DNA of 13,043 nt from JBCDCP01 sp039181495 (GTDB taxonomy: Bacteria; Pseudomonadota; Alphaproteobacteria; Rhizobiales; Tepidamorphaceae). Location of the stretch: assembly GCA_039181495.1 (NCBI GenBank), contig JBCDCP010000084.1, forward strand, positions 1-13,043. Direction: 5' to 3'. The translations under genes and the position numbers were made by a program. The notes below the pieces were generated by a model. It saw only the letters and a program-made list of their open reading frames with translations. It ran no database searches and was not told the origin of the DNA. Position 1 is the stretch's first letter. The number at the start of each line of letters is the position of its first letter. Below are positions 1 to 8,098 of this stretch, one piece after another.

Positions 1-42
1 ACGGTTGCGGTCAGCGGCGTCAGGGAAAACTGGGAAAGCAGC

Positions 43-108
43 GGATTTGTCCTTTCGAGGTTGTTTCTAAACTAGGGGTTTGGCACCATTACTGTCTGGG
101 ACAAATCC
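43..108. promoter_or_regulatory. Inverted repeat bracketing the leader of the CBS gene
   Basis: The 10-base arm GGATTTGTCC (43-52) has its exact reverse complement GGACAAATCC at 99-108, 46 bases away. The right arm directly abuts the Shine-Dalgarno AAGGAG (109-114) of the gene starting at 124. In RNA the pair would form a long-range stem next to the ribosome binding site; in DNA the two arms could be separate operator half-sites. No convincing -35/-10 pair was found between the arms. The match is seen in the sequence; any role is inference. Confidence 0.4.
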
Positions 109-123
109 AAGGAGCGGTCAAAC

Positions 124-645
124 ATGCCGAGCTCTTATCAAGCTCCAATGCGCAGGGATCGTATTAGCAAGAAGACGGTGAGCCAGTCGCAGAAGACCAA
201 CACCGCAACCGACACCGCAACCGTTCAGAAACTGATCGACAAGAAGGGCAGAGGCGTTTTTTCGATCCGCCCGGACGATACGATCGCCGATGCGGTGAAG
301 ACCCTGCGTGACAAACGCATCGGTGCGTTGGTGGTGACCGACGCCGATGGCGAAATGCAGGGAATCCTCTCGGAACGCGATATTGTGCGCAAACTGGCCG
401 AAACGCCGGGCCAGACTTTGCCGCAAAAAGTTTCGGACAACATGACCCGCAACGTCGTGACATGTACGCCCTCGGACCCAATGATCACTGTGTTGCAGCG
501 CATGACCGAGGGTAAGTTTCGTCACATGCCGATCCTCGAAGATGGCAAACTTGTTGGCGTCCTGACGATCGGCGACGTCGTCAACTACCGTCTCAACGAG
601 CTGGAACACGAAGCGCTACAGCTCAAACAGATGATCATCGGGTAA
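124..645 (+). CDS. Tandem CBS-domain protein (173 aa)
   Basis: This is a small soluble protein made of a basic, Thr/Gln-rich N-terminal tail (about residues 1-33) and two CBS repeats, about 34-95 and 103-165. Each repeat has the usual hydrophobic strand followed by a Gly-(V/I)-Leu-(S/T) turn and an Asp-(I/V)-Val helix start: GILSERDIVR at 80-89 and GVLTIGDVVN at 145-154. Tandem CBS pairs usually bind adenine nucleotides and act as energy or redox sensors. Stand-alone proteins of this type are common in alphaproteobacteria and their targets are mostly unknown. The ATG at 124 is preceded by AAGGAG at a 9-base spacing; a shorter form from GTG 178 would drop the tail but lacks this support. It converges on coxG with 76 bases between the stops, so it is probably not part of the cox operon. 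The family is clear; the ligand and partner are not. Confidence 0.93.
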   Translation: MPSSYQAPMRRDRISKKTVSQSQKTNTATDTATVQKLIDKKGRGVFSIRPDDTIADAVKTLRDKRIGALVVTDADGEMQGILSERDIVRKLAETPGQTLPQKVSDNMTRNVVTCTPSDPMITVLQRMTEGKFRHMPILEDGKLVGVLTIGDVVNYRLNELEHEALQLKQMIIG

Positions 646-721
646 CGCTTGAGTCGATTCCTTCGCCGCTGCGTGGCCGCGCGACGTGAAATCGATACAG
701 AAATCCCCGGCGAGGCCGGTC

Positions 722-1174
722 TCAGACTTCGGCGCCGGCGCCGACTCGTTCTGAGAAGCTGATGAAGAACTGACTTGAGAGCTTCTTGGCTGTGCCTTTA
801 ATGAGCCGGCTACCAAGCTGCGCGATCTTACCGCCTACATCGGCTTTGGCTTCGTAGCGCAGGATGGTGCCGTTACCATCCTCGACCAGTTCCACATCCG
901 CGCCGCCCTTGGCAAAACCGGCGACCCCGCCGCTGCCTTCTCCGGATAGTGAGAAATGGTCCGGTGCACCCGTTGGATCGAGCGTAACCTTGCCGTTGAA
1001 GGTGGCTTTCACGGGTCCAATCTTCAACTGGACCTTCGCTTCAAGCTCGTTGTCGGAGACCTTTTCGAGTTCCTGACACCCCGGAATGGTGTCTTTCAGA
1101 ATCTCGGGATCGTTCAGCGCCGCATAGACCACGTCCTTTGGCGCCTCGATTCTGACTTCGTCGTTCAGGTCCAT
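722..1174 (-). CDS. coxG: CO dehydrogenase accessory protein CoxG, SRPBCC fold (150 aa)
   Basis: The protein is one SRPBCC/CoxG domain. It opens with the family-typical MDLNDEVRIEAPKDVVYAAL, then DTIPGC at about 28-33, the GPVKATFNGKV strand, and a closing helix near SRLIKGTAKKL. CoxG links CO dehydrogenase to the cytoplasmic membrane in A. carboxidovorans; in mycobacteria it is reported to bind respiratory quinone and pass electrons from the enzyme to the chain. The start at 1174 is chosen because GAGAGGAAG precedes this ATG and homology begins here; the reading frame stays open upstream to 1216 without family similarity. It is the last gene of coxMSLDEFG, 138 bases after coxF, a gap that could hold its own promoter. 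The protein ends straight after the SRPBCC helix, with no hydrophobic C-terminal anchor such as longer CoxG proteins carry. Confidence 0.92.
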   Translation of the reverse strand: MDLNDEVRIEAPKDVVYAALNDPEILKDTIPGCQELEKVSDNELEAKVQLKIGPVKATFNGKVTLDPTGAPDHFSLSGEGSGGVAGFAKGGADVELVEDGNGTILRYEAKADVGGKIAQLGSRLIKGTAKKLSSQFFISFSERVGAGAEV

Positions 1175-1312
1175 GGCGTTCTTCCTCTCTGGATGGTGTT
1201 CTTGTCTCTGGCACAAAGCTGATCATGCCAACGTCCGCAAAGCGAGGCTGAATTCACGTCAGTTGTTAGGGCATAGCGACGGGTTACCACCGCATGGGGT
1301 GACCTAGTCGGC

Positions 1313-2137
1313 TCAATGCCCCTCCTCCCGCAAACCTCTGCGGCGGGTCTGAACCAGTTCAGCCATGATAGACAGTGCAATCTCTTCAGGTGTGATTGCG
1401 CCAATGTCGATACCCGCTGGTGCCTTGATCGCCGCGAGCTTTGCATGGTCGATCCCGCTCGCGGCAAGCTTCTCACGCAGAGCGCTCGCCTTTGCGCGGC
1501 TGCCGACAAAGGCAATATGAGCGGCGGTCGTTCCGAGTGCTGCGCGCAAGGCTACTTCGTCGCCGCGCCCCTGTGTGGCCACGACCACATAGCGCTCACC
1601 AGCGGGCCCACCCGGCAACAGAAATCCATCGATCGTCTCATCGGGACGCATCTCTGATGGCCGATCGCCTGCAGGCGTGCACAACACGGCTTTGAAGCCA
1701 AACTTGCCGCTGATATCAGCCAACGCAATTGCGACCGGACTCGCACCAAGCACGAAGAGTTCGGGCAGAGGCAAGACCGGCTCCACAAAGATATCCATAG
1801 TTCCCTGAGATGGGCACATGTTGCGGGCGAAACGCACCCCATGTTTCTCGGCCCCGGCCTCAACGCCCAGTTCCGACAACAGGTTTTCTGGTTGAATTGA
1901 AACGAGCCGCGGCTGACCGTCAGCAAGCGCGGCTTTGGACGCCTTGAGGACTGCGCCGCGCGCGCATCCGCCACCGATCCAACCCTCGGCAATCGTGCCA
2001 TCGTCAAGGATGATCGCCTTGGCGCCCGCTTTGGCCGCGGTGGCCGCTACGGTCCGGACGACGGTCGCCAGGACATAGCTGCGCCTCTCCGCCTTCAGCG
2101 CCTCTATGGTGACGTCGAGCTGTGAGCCTGCGGCCAT
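1313..2137 (-). CDS. coxF: CODH maturation factor CoxF, XdhC/CoxI family (274 aa)
   Basis: CoxF belongs to the XdhC/CoxI family, which handles molybdenum cofactor and its sulfuration for molybdenum hydroxylases; in A. carboxidovorans CoxF is needed to build the CuSMoO2 site of CODH. Visible here are an N-terminal XdhC domain with GGGCARGAV around Cys58, a middle segment with CPSQGTMDIFVEP (108-120), and a C-terminal Rossmann-like domain beginning LFVLGASPVAIAL (about 127-139). Two ATGs lie together at 2140 and 2137. The second is preferred because AGGAGG (2148-2143) sits 5 bases from it and only 2 from the first. That Shine-Dalgarno overlaps the TGA of coxE, so the two genes are probably translationally coupled. 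Length is close to other CoxF proteins. A second XdhC paralogue (coxI) is not present in the window. Confidence 0.93.
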   Translation of the reverse strand: MAAGSQLDVTIEALKAERRSYVLATVVRTVAATAAKAGAKAIILDDGTIAEGWIGGGCARGAVLKASKAALADGQPRLVSIQPENLLSELGVEAGAEKHGVRFARNMCPSQGTMDIFVEPVLPLPELFVLGASPVAIALADISGKFGFKAVLCTPAGDRPSEMRPDETIDGFLLPGGPAGERYVVVATQGRGDEVALRAALGTTAAHIAFVGSRAKASALREKLAASGIDHAKLAAIKAPAGIDIGAITPEEIALSIMAELVQTRRRGLREEGH

Positions 2138-2147
2138 CATCGCCTCC

Positions 2148-3332
2148 TCACAACCGCGCCAGTTCGGGTTCGAGAGCAGCCAGGCCTTCAAGTGTGTTGG
2201 CAGACGCAAACAGATCGAGATGCGGGATCGCTGCGGCCATGCCGCGTGCCACGGGCTCGTATCCCGCCCAACCCTTCAGCGGGTTGAGCCAGAGAACCCG
2301 ACAGCCCCTTTTCTTAAGCCGCGCCAGAGCTTCGCCCACCAAAGCTGGATCGCCGGTATCGTACCCGTCCGACAGGATGATCACCACCGAGCGGCTGTTC
2401 ACACTGTGCCGCGCATACTGCGAACAGAACGTCTTGAGGTTTTCGCCGATCTTGGTGCCGCCACCAATACCGGACGACATCAGCGACAACCTGCCGACGG
2501 ATTTCAGCGTTTCACCCTCGCGCATGGTATCGGTCACACGGATGAGGCGGGTGTGGAGCAGATAGGCCTCGGTGTGGAGATCGGCACTGACCAGCCCGCG
2601 CACGAAGGCCAGAAACGCCCGCGCGTAGATCATCATTGACCCGGAAACGTCCAGAATTACCGACAACCGCACCGGCCGGTCGGGCCGCTTGCGCTGAAAA
2701 AGCTCAATCGGGTCGCCACCATGGGCAACGCTGTGGCGCGCAATCCGTCTGAGATCGAGCTGTGCACCGCGCCGCGCAGCCTTGCGCCGGCGCGACCGCC
2801 GGTCGCGGATGGCCCGCGCCAGCTGAAATGCCATCCGCTCGGCTTCGGCAATGTCCTCCGGCGTTACGAGATGACGCAAATCGGTCTTGCGCAAATTCTC
2901 GATCCGTGCAGCCACCAACTGGCCCTCGCCGCCAGTCTCCACCTCACCATCCTGTCCATCATCAGGCGCATCAGGTGTTCCGGATGATCCTGCAGCGATC
3001 TCATGCGCGCGGATATTGCTGGTCTGGACAGAGCGCCGGTCTTGCCTGTCGTGACCTTTCGGTCGGTTCTCATGGCGAATCCGCCCGTCCGAGAGCCAAT
3101 AGGCGCGGAAGAGATCGTTGAACCGTTGCTTGCGGTCAGCATTGGTGGCGCAGATTGAAGACAGCGCCAGACGCAATTCATCCGGATTGAGCGGCTCGAT
3201 GGCCTGCATGGCGCGCAACGCGGTCTCGGTTTCGCCGAGGCCGGCCGGAAAACCGTTGAGCCGCAGATGGGCCATGAAACCTGCCATGCGGTCTTCGATG
3301 GTAGAGCGCTCAGTGAAACGGGATACCAGCAT
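2148..3332 (-). CDS. coxE: CODH maturation protein CoxE, von Willebrand A domain (394 aa)
   Basis: CoxE is the von Willebrand factor A partner of the MoxR-type ATPase CoxD; the pair takes part in maturing the copper-sulfur-molybdenum centre of CODH. An N-terminal helical region (about 1-90) is followed by a low-complexity acidic Gly/Asp stretch (about 115-140), a highly basic segment RDRRSRRRKAARR (176-188), and the VWA domain (about 215-390). Its metal-ion-dependent adhesion site is intact: DVSGS at 228-232, Thr293 in GGGT, and Asp322 in SDGYDTGD. The ATG shares one base with the TGA of coxD (TGATG), a typical translational-coupling overlap. No signal peptide or membrane segment is seen, so it is expected to be cytoplasmic. 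Family assignment is firm; the role is from work on A. carboxidovorans. Confidence 0.94.
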   Translation of the reverse strand: MLVSRFTERSTIEDRMAGFMAHLRLNGFPAGLGETETALRAMQAIEPLNPDELRLALSSICATNADRKQRFNDLFRAYWLSDGRIRHENRPKGHDRQDRRSVQTSNIRAHEIAAGSSGTPDAPDDGQDGEVETGGEGQLVAARIENLRKTDLRHLVTPEDIAEAERMAFQLARAIRDRRSRRRKAARRGAQLDLRRIARHSVAHGGDPIELFQRKRPDRPVRLSVILDVSGSMMIYARAFLAFVRGLVSADLHTEAYLLHTRLIRVTDTMREGETLKSVGRLSLMSSGIGGGTKIGENLKTFCSQYARHSVNSRSVVIILSDGYDTGDPALVGEALARLKKRGCRVLWLNPLKGWAGYEPVARGMAAAIPHLDLFASANTLEGLAALEPELARL

Positions 3333-4216
3333 CAGGCCGCCTTCCCTACCAGCCGCTCCTGCACCTCGATCGGGATCGCAGCACGATCAGATTGGGTTTT
3401 CAGAAGACAGACCAGGCTTGCCTGAACAGCCTCAGGATCATCGGTGAGATCGTTGATACCCAGGCCGGACAGGGCCGCGGCCCAATCGAGCATCTCGGCA
3501 ACGCCTGGGGTCTTCTCGAGCTCTTCCTTGCGCAGGGCCTGCACAACGCCAACAATCTGCTCGGCAAGCCGCGCGGCAAGGCCAGGCTGCCGTTTTTGGA
3601 GGATGGCCAGTTCCGTCTTCCGGTCGGGGTATTCGACATAGGCGTAGAGGCAGCGACGCCGCAGCGCGTCCGACAGATCGCGCGTCCCGTTGGATGTCAG
3701 AATGACGTGCGGCTTGGACCGCGCCGAAATCGTGCCAAGCTCAGGAATCGAAATCTGAAACTCGGCCAGTATCTCCAGAAGATAGGCCTCGAACTCCTCA
3801 TCCGCCCGGTCCACCTCATCGATCAGCAGAACCGGCGGCGTTTCCTGTTGGATGGCTTCGAGCAGGGGGCGGGCCATCAGGTATTTGTCCGAGAAGATCC
3901 TCTCCTCGACATTGCCGGCCTCGCCGCTCTCGCTGGCTGCCCGAATGGCCAGAAGTTGCCGCTGATAGTTCCACTCATAGATCGCCGAGGAGGCATCAAG
4001 CCCCTCGTAACACTGAAGCCGGATCAGCTTGGTCGCGAACAGCTCCGACAATGTCTTGGCGATCTGGGTTTTGCCGACGCCGGCCGCGCCTTCGAGCAGC
4101 AATGGCTTGCCCAGCGTGATCGCCAGATGCAGTGCCATCGACAGATCATCGGATGCGACATAGTCGAGGCCGTCCAGCGCGGCCTTGAGATCGGTCCAGT
4201 TCGCAGGCGTTTCCAT
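3332..4216 (-). CDS. coxD: MoxR-type AAA+ ATPase CoxD, CODH maturation (294 aa)
   Basis: CoxD is a MoxR-family AAA+ ATPase. In A. carboxidovorans it is membrane-associated and is required for putting sulfur and then copper into the molybdenum centre of apo-CODH, probably by remodelling the enzyme. The protein shows Walker A GAAGVGKT (43-50), Walker B VLLIDEVD (129-136), a sensor 1 segment ILTSNGTRD (172-180) and an arginine-finger region ALRRRC (184-189), so ATPase function looks intact. The start at 4216 is the only sensible ATG before the conserved N-terminus; its upstream sequence has only a weak purine stretch. It follows coxL after 64 bases containing a GC-rich hairpin and runs directly into coxE with a 1-base overlap. 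Length fits the family. Confidence 0.94.
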   Translation of the reverse strand: METPANWTDLKAALDGLDYVASDDLSMALHLAITLGKPLLLEGAAGVGKTQIAKTLSELFATKLIRLQCYEGLDASSAIYEWNYQRQLLAIRAASESGEAGNVEERIFSDKYLMARPLLEAIQQETPPVLLIDEVDRADEEFEAYLLEILAEFQISIPELGTISARSKPHVILTSNGTRDLSDALRRRCLYAYVEYPDRKTELAILQKRQPGLAARLAEQIVGVVQALRKEELEKTPGVAEMLDWAAALSGLGINDLTDDPEAVQASLVCLLKTQSDRAAIPIEVQERLVGKAA

Positions 4217-4242
4217 GGCGTCTCAGCTGCTTAAGGACAGCC

Positions 4243-4267
4243 GCGGGCGATCGCTCGAACCGCCCGC
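4243..4267 (-). promoter_or_regulatory. GC-rich stem-loop between coxL and coxD
   Basis: Arms GCGGGCG (4243-4249) and CGCCCGC (4261-4267) are perfect reverse complements around an 11-base loop, inside the 64-base gap between the stop of coxL and the start of coxD. No T-run follows on the minus strand, so this is not a standard intrinsic terminator. It marks the boundary between the structural genes (M, S, L) and the maturation genes (D-G). It could act as a 3' stabiliser or partial terminator that lowers D-G expression; that role is inference. Confidence 0.4.
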
Positions 4268-4280
4268 CGCGTGGTCGCCG

Positions 4281-6701
4281 TCAGCCATGCAGGCCAAGGT
4301 CATTGGCGGCCTTCCAGATCCGCCAATGGTCATGCGGCATGTGCGTCTGGGTCAACCCAAATGTCCGGAACGCATCATGCACGGCATTGGAGAATGCCGG
4401 CACGCCGCCAACATTCGGGCTCTCGCCGACCCCCTTCGCCCCGATCGGGTGATGGGGCGACGGGGTGACCGTGTGGTCAGTCGTATAGTGTGGCGTTTCC
4501 CAGCTGGTCGGCAGGAAGAAGTCCATCATCGTGCCGGTCTTCACATTGCCCAACTCATCATAGGCAATTTCCTGACCCATCGCGATGGCCAGCGCTTCCG
4601 TAAGCCCGCCATGCACCTGCCCCTCGATGATCATCGGGTTGATGCGGGTGCCACAATCGTCCAGCGCATAGAACTGCCGGATCCCAGTTTCGCCGGTGTC
4701 CACATCGATTTCCATGACACAGACATAGGCTCCGAACGGATAGGTCATGTTAGGCGGGTCGTAATAGCTGACGGCCTCAAGGCCCGGCTCGATGCCAGGT
4801 ATTGCCTGATTGTAGGACGCGAACGCGATCTCTTTCATCGTCTTGAAGCGTTCGGGTGCTCCCTTCACCGCAAAACGATCAATGTCCCATTCGACGTCAT
4901 CGTCATGGACCTCAAGCAGATAGGCAGCGATCATCTGCGCCTTGGCGCGGATTTTCCGGCCCGCCATGGCCGTGGCCGCACCGGCGACAGGCGTCGAGCG
5001 TGACCCGTAGGTGCCAAGCCCGTAGGGTGCGGTATCGGTGTCGCCCTCTTCCAGCGTGATGTCGTCGGCGGGAATGCCGATCTCGCTTGCGAGAATCTGG
5101 GCAAACGTCGTGGCGTGGCCCTGGCCCTGGCTGATGGTGCCAAGCCGAGCGATCGCCGATCCTGTCGGGTGGATCCGAATTTCGCAAGAGTCGAACATGC
5201 CAAGCCCGAGGATATCGCAATTCTTGACCGGCCCTGCACCGACGATCTCAGTGAAATGTGTCAGGCCGATACCGATCAGCTTGCGGGTTTTGCCGGCTTT
5301 GAAATCCTCAAGCCGCTGGGCCTGTTCCTTGCGCAAACCCTCATAGTCGACGGCTCTGAGCGCCTTGTCCCAAGCGGTGTGATAGTCGCCTGAATCGTAT
5401 TCCCAGCCGAGCGCGGACTGATACGGGAACTGCTCTTTCTTGATGAAGTTCTTGGCCCGAAGCTCAGCTGAATCCATGCCAAGTTTGAGCGCCAGCACCT
5501 CGATCATCCGCTCGATGAAATAGGCCGCTTCCGTGACCCGGAACGAACATCGATAGGCGACGCCTCCGGGCGCCTTGTTGGTGTAGATGCCATCCACCGC
5601 GAGATAGGCCGTGGGGATGTCATAAGACCCGGTGCAGATGTTCATGAACCCAGCCGGGAACTTGGTCGGATCAGCACAGGCATCAAACGCACCGTGATCG
5701 GCCGTAGTGTGGCACCAAAGCCCGGTAATCGTGCCGTCCTTCGTGGCAGCGATCTTGCCGTTCATCCAATAGTCGCGGGCGAATGCCGTCGACATCAGAT
5801 TCTCCATCCGGTCTTCGACCCATTTCACCGGTACACCGGTGACGATGGAGGCGACGATCGCGCAGATGTAACCGGGATAGACACCGACCTTGTTGCCGAA
5901 CCCGCCGCCAATATCCGGCGAAATGATGCGGATGTTGTGTTCGGCTATGCCGGAAATCAGCGAAGCCACGGTCCGCACCGCATGCGGTGCCTGGAATGTG
6001 CCATGCACGGTCAGTTTGCCGTTGACCTTGTCCATCGATGCAACACAGCCGCACGTCTCCAGCGGACATGGATGGGTCCGGTGGTAGTAGACCATCTCCT
6101 CGGCGACGACATCGGCGGAACTGATGACGGCTTCGGTTGCGTCCTTGTCACCTTGCTCCCAGGTGAAGATGTGGTTGTGGTGGCGGCGCGGGCCGTGAGC
6201 GCCCTCGCTTTTGCCGTCGAGATCTTCGCGCAGAACTGGCGCGTCGTCTTCCTGCGCCTTGAAGGGGTCGACGACGACCGGCAGCTCTTCATACTCGACC
6301 TCGACCAGCTCAACTGCGTCGGAGGCAGCGTAGCGGTCTTCGGCGACGACGAAGGCAACTTCCTGGCCCTGGAACAGCACCTTACCGTCGGCCAGCACCA
6401 TCTGCACATCACCGGCGAGCGTCGGCATCCAGTGCAGCTTCAGCGGGGCCAGATCCTCGGCCGTGAGCACTGCAACGACGCCGGGCAGTTCCATAGCCTT
6501 GTCAGCTTTGATCGATTTGATGCGCGCATGGGCATAGGGGCTGCGGACGAAATCGCCGAACAGCATGCCAGGCAACTTGATGTCATCGACATAGTTGCCC
6601 TTGCCTTGCGTAAAACGGGCGTCTTCGACCCGCTTACGCGCCGTACCGAGACCTTTCAGCGCCGCGGCGCGTTCTTCTTTCGGAGGCGTCATCTCGTTCA
6701 T
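4281..6701 (-). CDS. coxL: Aerobic CO dehydrogenase large subunit CoxL, form I (806 aa)
   Basis: This is the molybdenum- and copper-containing catalytic subunit of aerobic CODH (CO + H2O to CO2 + 2 H+ + 2 electrons). The loop AYRCSFR at 382-388 is the form I signature, with Cys385 as the expected copper ligand (Cys388 in the A. carboxidovorans enzyme); form II proteins have AYRGAGR. Other conserved elements are Gln237 in TFQAPH, GGGFGNK (265-271), and Glu760 in GVGESP, which matches the catalytic Glu763. Each is offset by exactly three from the reference numbering, so no internal gaps are suggested between them. The start at 6701 overlaps the coxS stop by 4 bases (ATGA). The frame stays open upstream to 6890, but that part is antisense to coxS coding sequence. 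No Tat or Sec signal is seen. With CoxM and CoxS it forms the (LMS)2 enzyme on the inner face of the membrane. Confidence 0.97.
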   Translation of the reverse strand: MNEMTPPKEERAAALKGLGTARKRVEDARFTQGKGNYVDDIKLPGMLFGDFVRSPYAHARIKSIKADKAMELPGVVAVLTAEDLAPLKLHWMPTLAGDVQMVLADGKVLFQGQEVAFVVAEDRYAASDAVELVEVEYEELPVVVDPFKAQEDDAPVLREDLDGKSEGAHGPRRHHNHIFTWEQGDKDATEAVISSADVVAEEMVYYHRTHPCPLETCGCVASMDKVNGKLTVHGTFQAPHAVRTVASLISGIAEHNIRIISPDIGGGFGNKVGVYPGYICAIVASIVTGVPVKWVEDRMENLMSTAFARDYWMNGKIAATKDGTITGLWCHTTADHGAFDACADPTKFPAGFMNICTGSYDIPTAYLAVDGIYTNKAPGGVAYRCSFRVTEAAYFIERMIEVLALKLGMDSAELRAKNFIKKEQFPYQSALGWEYDSGDYHTAWDKALRAVDYEGLRKEQAQRLEDFKAGKTRKLIGIGLTHFTEIVGAGPVKNCDILGLGMFDSCEIRIHPTGSAIARLGTISQGQGHATTFAQILASEIGIPADDITLEEGDTDTAPYGLGTYGSRSTPVAGAATAMAGRKIRAKAQMIAAYLLEVHDDDVEWDIDRFAVKGAPERFKTMKEIAFASYNQAIPGIEPGLEAVSYYDPPNMTYPFGAYVCVMEIDVDTGETGIRQFYALDDCGTRINPMIIEGQVHGGLTEALAIAMGQEIAYDELGNVKTGTMMDFFLPTSWETPHYTTDHTVTPSPHHPIGAKGVGESPNVGGVPAFSNAVHDAFRTFGLTQTHMPHDHWRIWKAANDLGLHG

Positions 6702-7189
6702 TGTGCTGCCTCCTTCGCGGCATTGATCTCCGAGGCAGCGGCCATGATCGCCTTGACGATGTTCTGGTAGCCGGTGCAGCGGCACAGATTGCCAGCCATG
6801 CCAAACCGAACCTCTTCTTCGGTCGGATCGGGGTTCTCCTGCAGCAGACGGTAAGCGCGAGTGATCATGCCGGGTGTGCAATAGCCACACTGAAGGCCAT
6901 GGTGCTCCTTGAACATCTCCTGAAGCACATGCAGCCCGTCAGGGTTGCCAAGGCCTTCGATCGTCGTGACATCGGCACCATTGGCCTGGGCGGCGAAGAC
7001 CGTGCAGGACTTCACCGATTTGCCGTCCATATCGACCGTACAGGCGCCGCAATGGGACGTCTCGCAACCGATATGCGGCCCCGTGATACCGAGCTCCTCG
7101 CGCAGGACGTGGATCAGCAGTTGCCGGGGCTCGGCAAGCACGTCGACCGTCTTTCCGTTCACGGTCATGTTGATGTGGCTCTTGGACAT
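6698..7189 (-). CDS. coxS: CO dehydrogenase small iron-sulfur subunit CoxS (163 aa)
   Basis: CoxS carries the two [2Fe-2S] clusters that pass electrons from the molybdenum site in CoxL to FAD in CoxM. All eight cysteine ligands are present: Cys42, 47, 50 and 62 in the N-terminal ferredoxin-like domain (GCETSHCGAC) and Cys101, 104, 136 and 138 in the C-terminal four-helix domain (QCGYCTPG and LCRCTGYQ). Length matches the 166-residue reference. The start at 7189 is supported by GGGAGAG four bases upstream; a GTG at 7204 extends the frame but has no support. It lies 11 bases after coxM and overlaps coxL by 4 bases. Confidence 0.96.
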   Translation of the reverse strand: MSKSHINMTVNGKTVDVLAEPRQLLIHVLREELGITGPHIGCETSHCGACTVDMDGKSVKSCTVFAAQANGADVTTIEGLGNPDGLHVLQEMFKEHHGLQCGYCTPGMITRAYRLLQENPDPTEEEVRFGMAGNLCRCTGYQNIVKAIMAAASEINAAKEAAQ

Positions 7190-7200
7190 CTTACTCTCCC

Positions 7201-8055
7201 TCACGCGCGCGATACTGCGCGCTCGATCGCGCGGCGCAGCATGATGCCGGCCACGTGGCGCTTGAATTCGACTGGCCCGCGATTGTCTTCCTGCGGATCG
7301 ATGGCGCCCTGCATGGCAGCAACCGCTGCCGACACAGCGTCCTCGCCGCAGTCGCTACCCACGAGAGCTTCAACCGACCCCTCGCAATAGATCGGCGTGT
7401 CGGACAGGTTGGTCATGGCGATCGACGCAGATGCGCATTTTCCGCCTGACATCGAAAGCGTTACAGCCGCAGCAGCGGTCGCATAGTCACCGATCTTGCG
7501 TTTCTGCTTCTCGTAGGCATAGCCACCATCGGGCGTCTCGAATCGAACGGTGGTGAGGATTTCCTCGTCATCGCGCGCGGTGAAGTAGGCACTCTCGTAG
7601 AAGTCGCGCGCCTGAACCTCACGAGTCCCGCCCGGTCCTGCCAGCTCATAGGTGGCATCGAGACACTGCATCAGTCCGGGCATATCGTTACCGGGATCGC
7701 CATTGGCGACATTGCCACCGACCGTGCCGACATAACGAACCTGAGGATCGGCGATCTGCAGTGCGGCCTCACGAATGATCGGTACGGCTTTGGCCAGCGC
7801 CTTATCTTCGATCAATTCATGCTGGGTCGTCATCGCGCCGAGCGTGACCGACCTGCCCGATACGGTGATTCCTTTGAGGTCTGAAATATCCCGCAGATCG
7901 ATCAAGTGCGCGATGTCAGTCATGCGCACCTTCATCAGCGGGATCAGACTGTGGCCGCCGGCAATGACGCGCGCGTCGTCGCCATGGTCTGAAAGCAGCT
8001 TCACAGCGGACTGGACGGTGTCCGGCCGGTGATAGGCAAAGGGTGCTGGGATCAT
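7201..8055 (-). CDS. coxM: CO dehydrogenase medium FAD-binding subunit CoxM (284 aa)
   Basis: CoxM is the flavoprotein subunit of CODH and passes electrons out of the enzyme, probably through CoxG to quinone. Both FAD pyrophosphate-binding motifs of this family are present at the same positions as in the A. carboxidovorans protein: AGGHSL at 32-37 and TVGGN at 111-115. The C-terminal CO_deh_flav_C domain covers about residues 175-280. The start at 8055 has GGAGG five bases upstream and begins with the usual MIPAPFAYHRP; the frame is open to 8151 but the extra residues are leader sequence. It is the first structural gene, 178 bases downstream of coxC, and that gap holds a repeat array and probably the promoter. 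Confidence 0.96.
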   Translation of the reverse strand: MIPAPFAYHRPDTVQSAVKLLSDHGDDARVIAGGHSLIPLMKVRMTDIAHLIDLRDISDLKGITVSGRSVTLGAMTTQHELIEDKALAKAVPIIREAALQIADPQVRYVGTVGGNVANGDPGNDMPGLMQCLDATYELAGPGGTREVQARDFYESAYFTARDDEEILTTVRFETPDGGYAYEKQKRKIGDYATAAAAVTLSMSGGKCASASIAMTNLSDTPIYCEGSVEALVGSDCGEDAVSAAVAAMQGAIDPQEDNRGPVEFKRHVAGIMLRRAIERAVSRA

Positions 8056-8071
8056 CGTTTCCTCCAAATAA

Positions 8072-8087
8072 GCAGCCTTTGGGCTGT
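8072..8087 (-). promoter_or_regulatory. Small hairpin in the coxM leader
   Basis: CAGCC (8073-8077) and GGCTG (8082-8086) form a 5-bp GC-rich stem with a 4-base loop, extendable by one G-U pair. It ends 7 bases before the Shine-Dalgarno GGAGG (8065-8061) of coxM on the minus strand. It is short and could be chance; a leader structure affecting stability or translation is possible. Confidence 0.2.
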
Positions 8088-8098
8088 CTTGGCGTAGA

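Noticed and set aside
80..95. TGGCAC-N5-CTGT as a sigma-54 promoter before the CBS gene
   Set aside because: The -24 half matches but the essential GC of the -12 element is absent.
707..719. CCGGC-GAG-GCCGG as a terminator between the CBS gene and coxG
   Set aside because: Only a 5-bp stem with a 3-base loop and no T-run on either strand; the 76-base convergent gap holds no convincing terminator.
616..816. 66-residue minus-strand frame overlapping the end of coxG, considered as a frameshifted CoxG tail
   Set aside because: It has no hydrophobic anchor and no similarity I recognise, and the coxG frame ends normally after the SRPBCC helix.
1175..1312. Separate gene or promoter in the 138-base gap between coxF and coxG
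   Set aside because: Only short shadow frames; a TGGCA/TGCCA repeat (1209-1230) is too short to interpret and no convincing promoter was found.
4185..5003. Long plus-strand frames such as 272, 280 and 358 residues opposite the cox genes
   Set aside because: They are antisense shadows of coxL and coxD, with His/Arg/Asp-rich composition and no recognisable domain.
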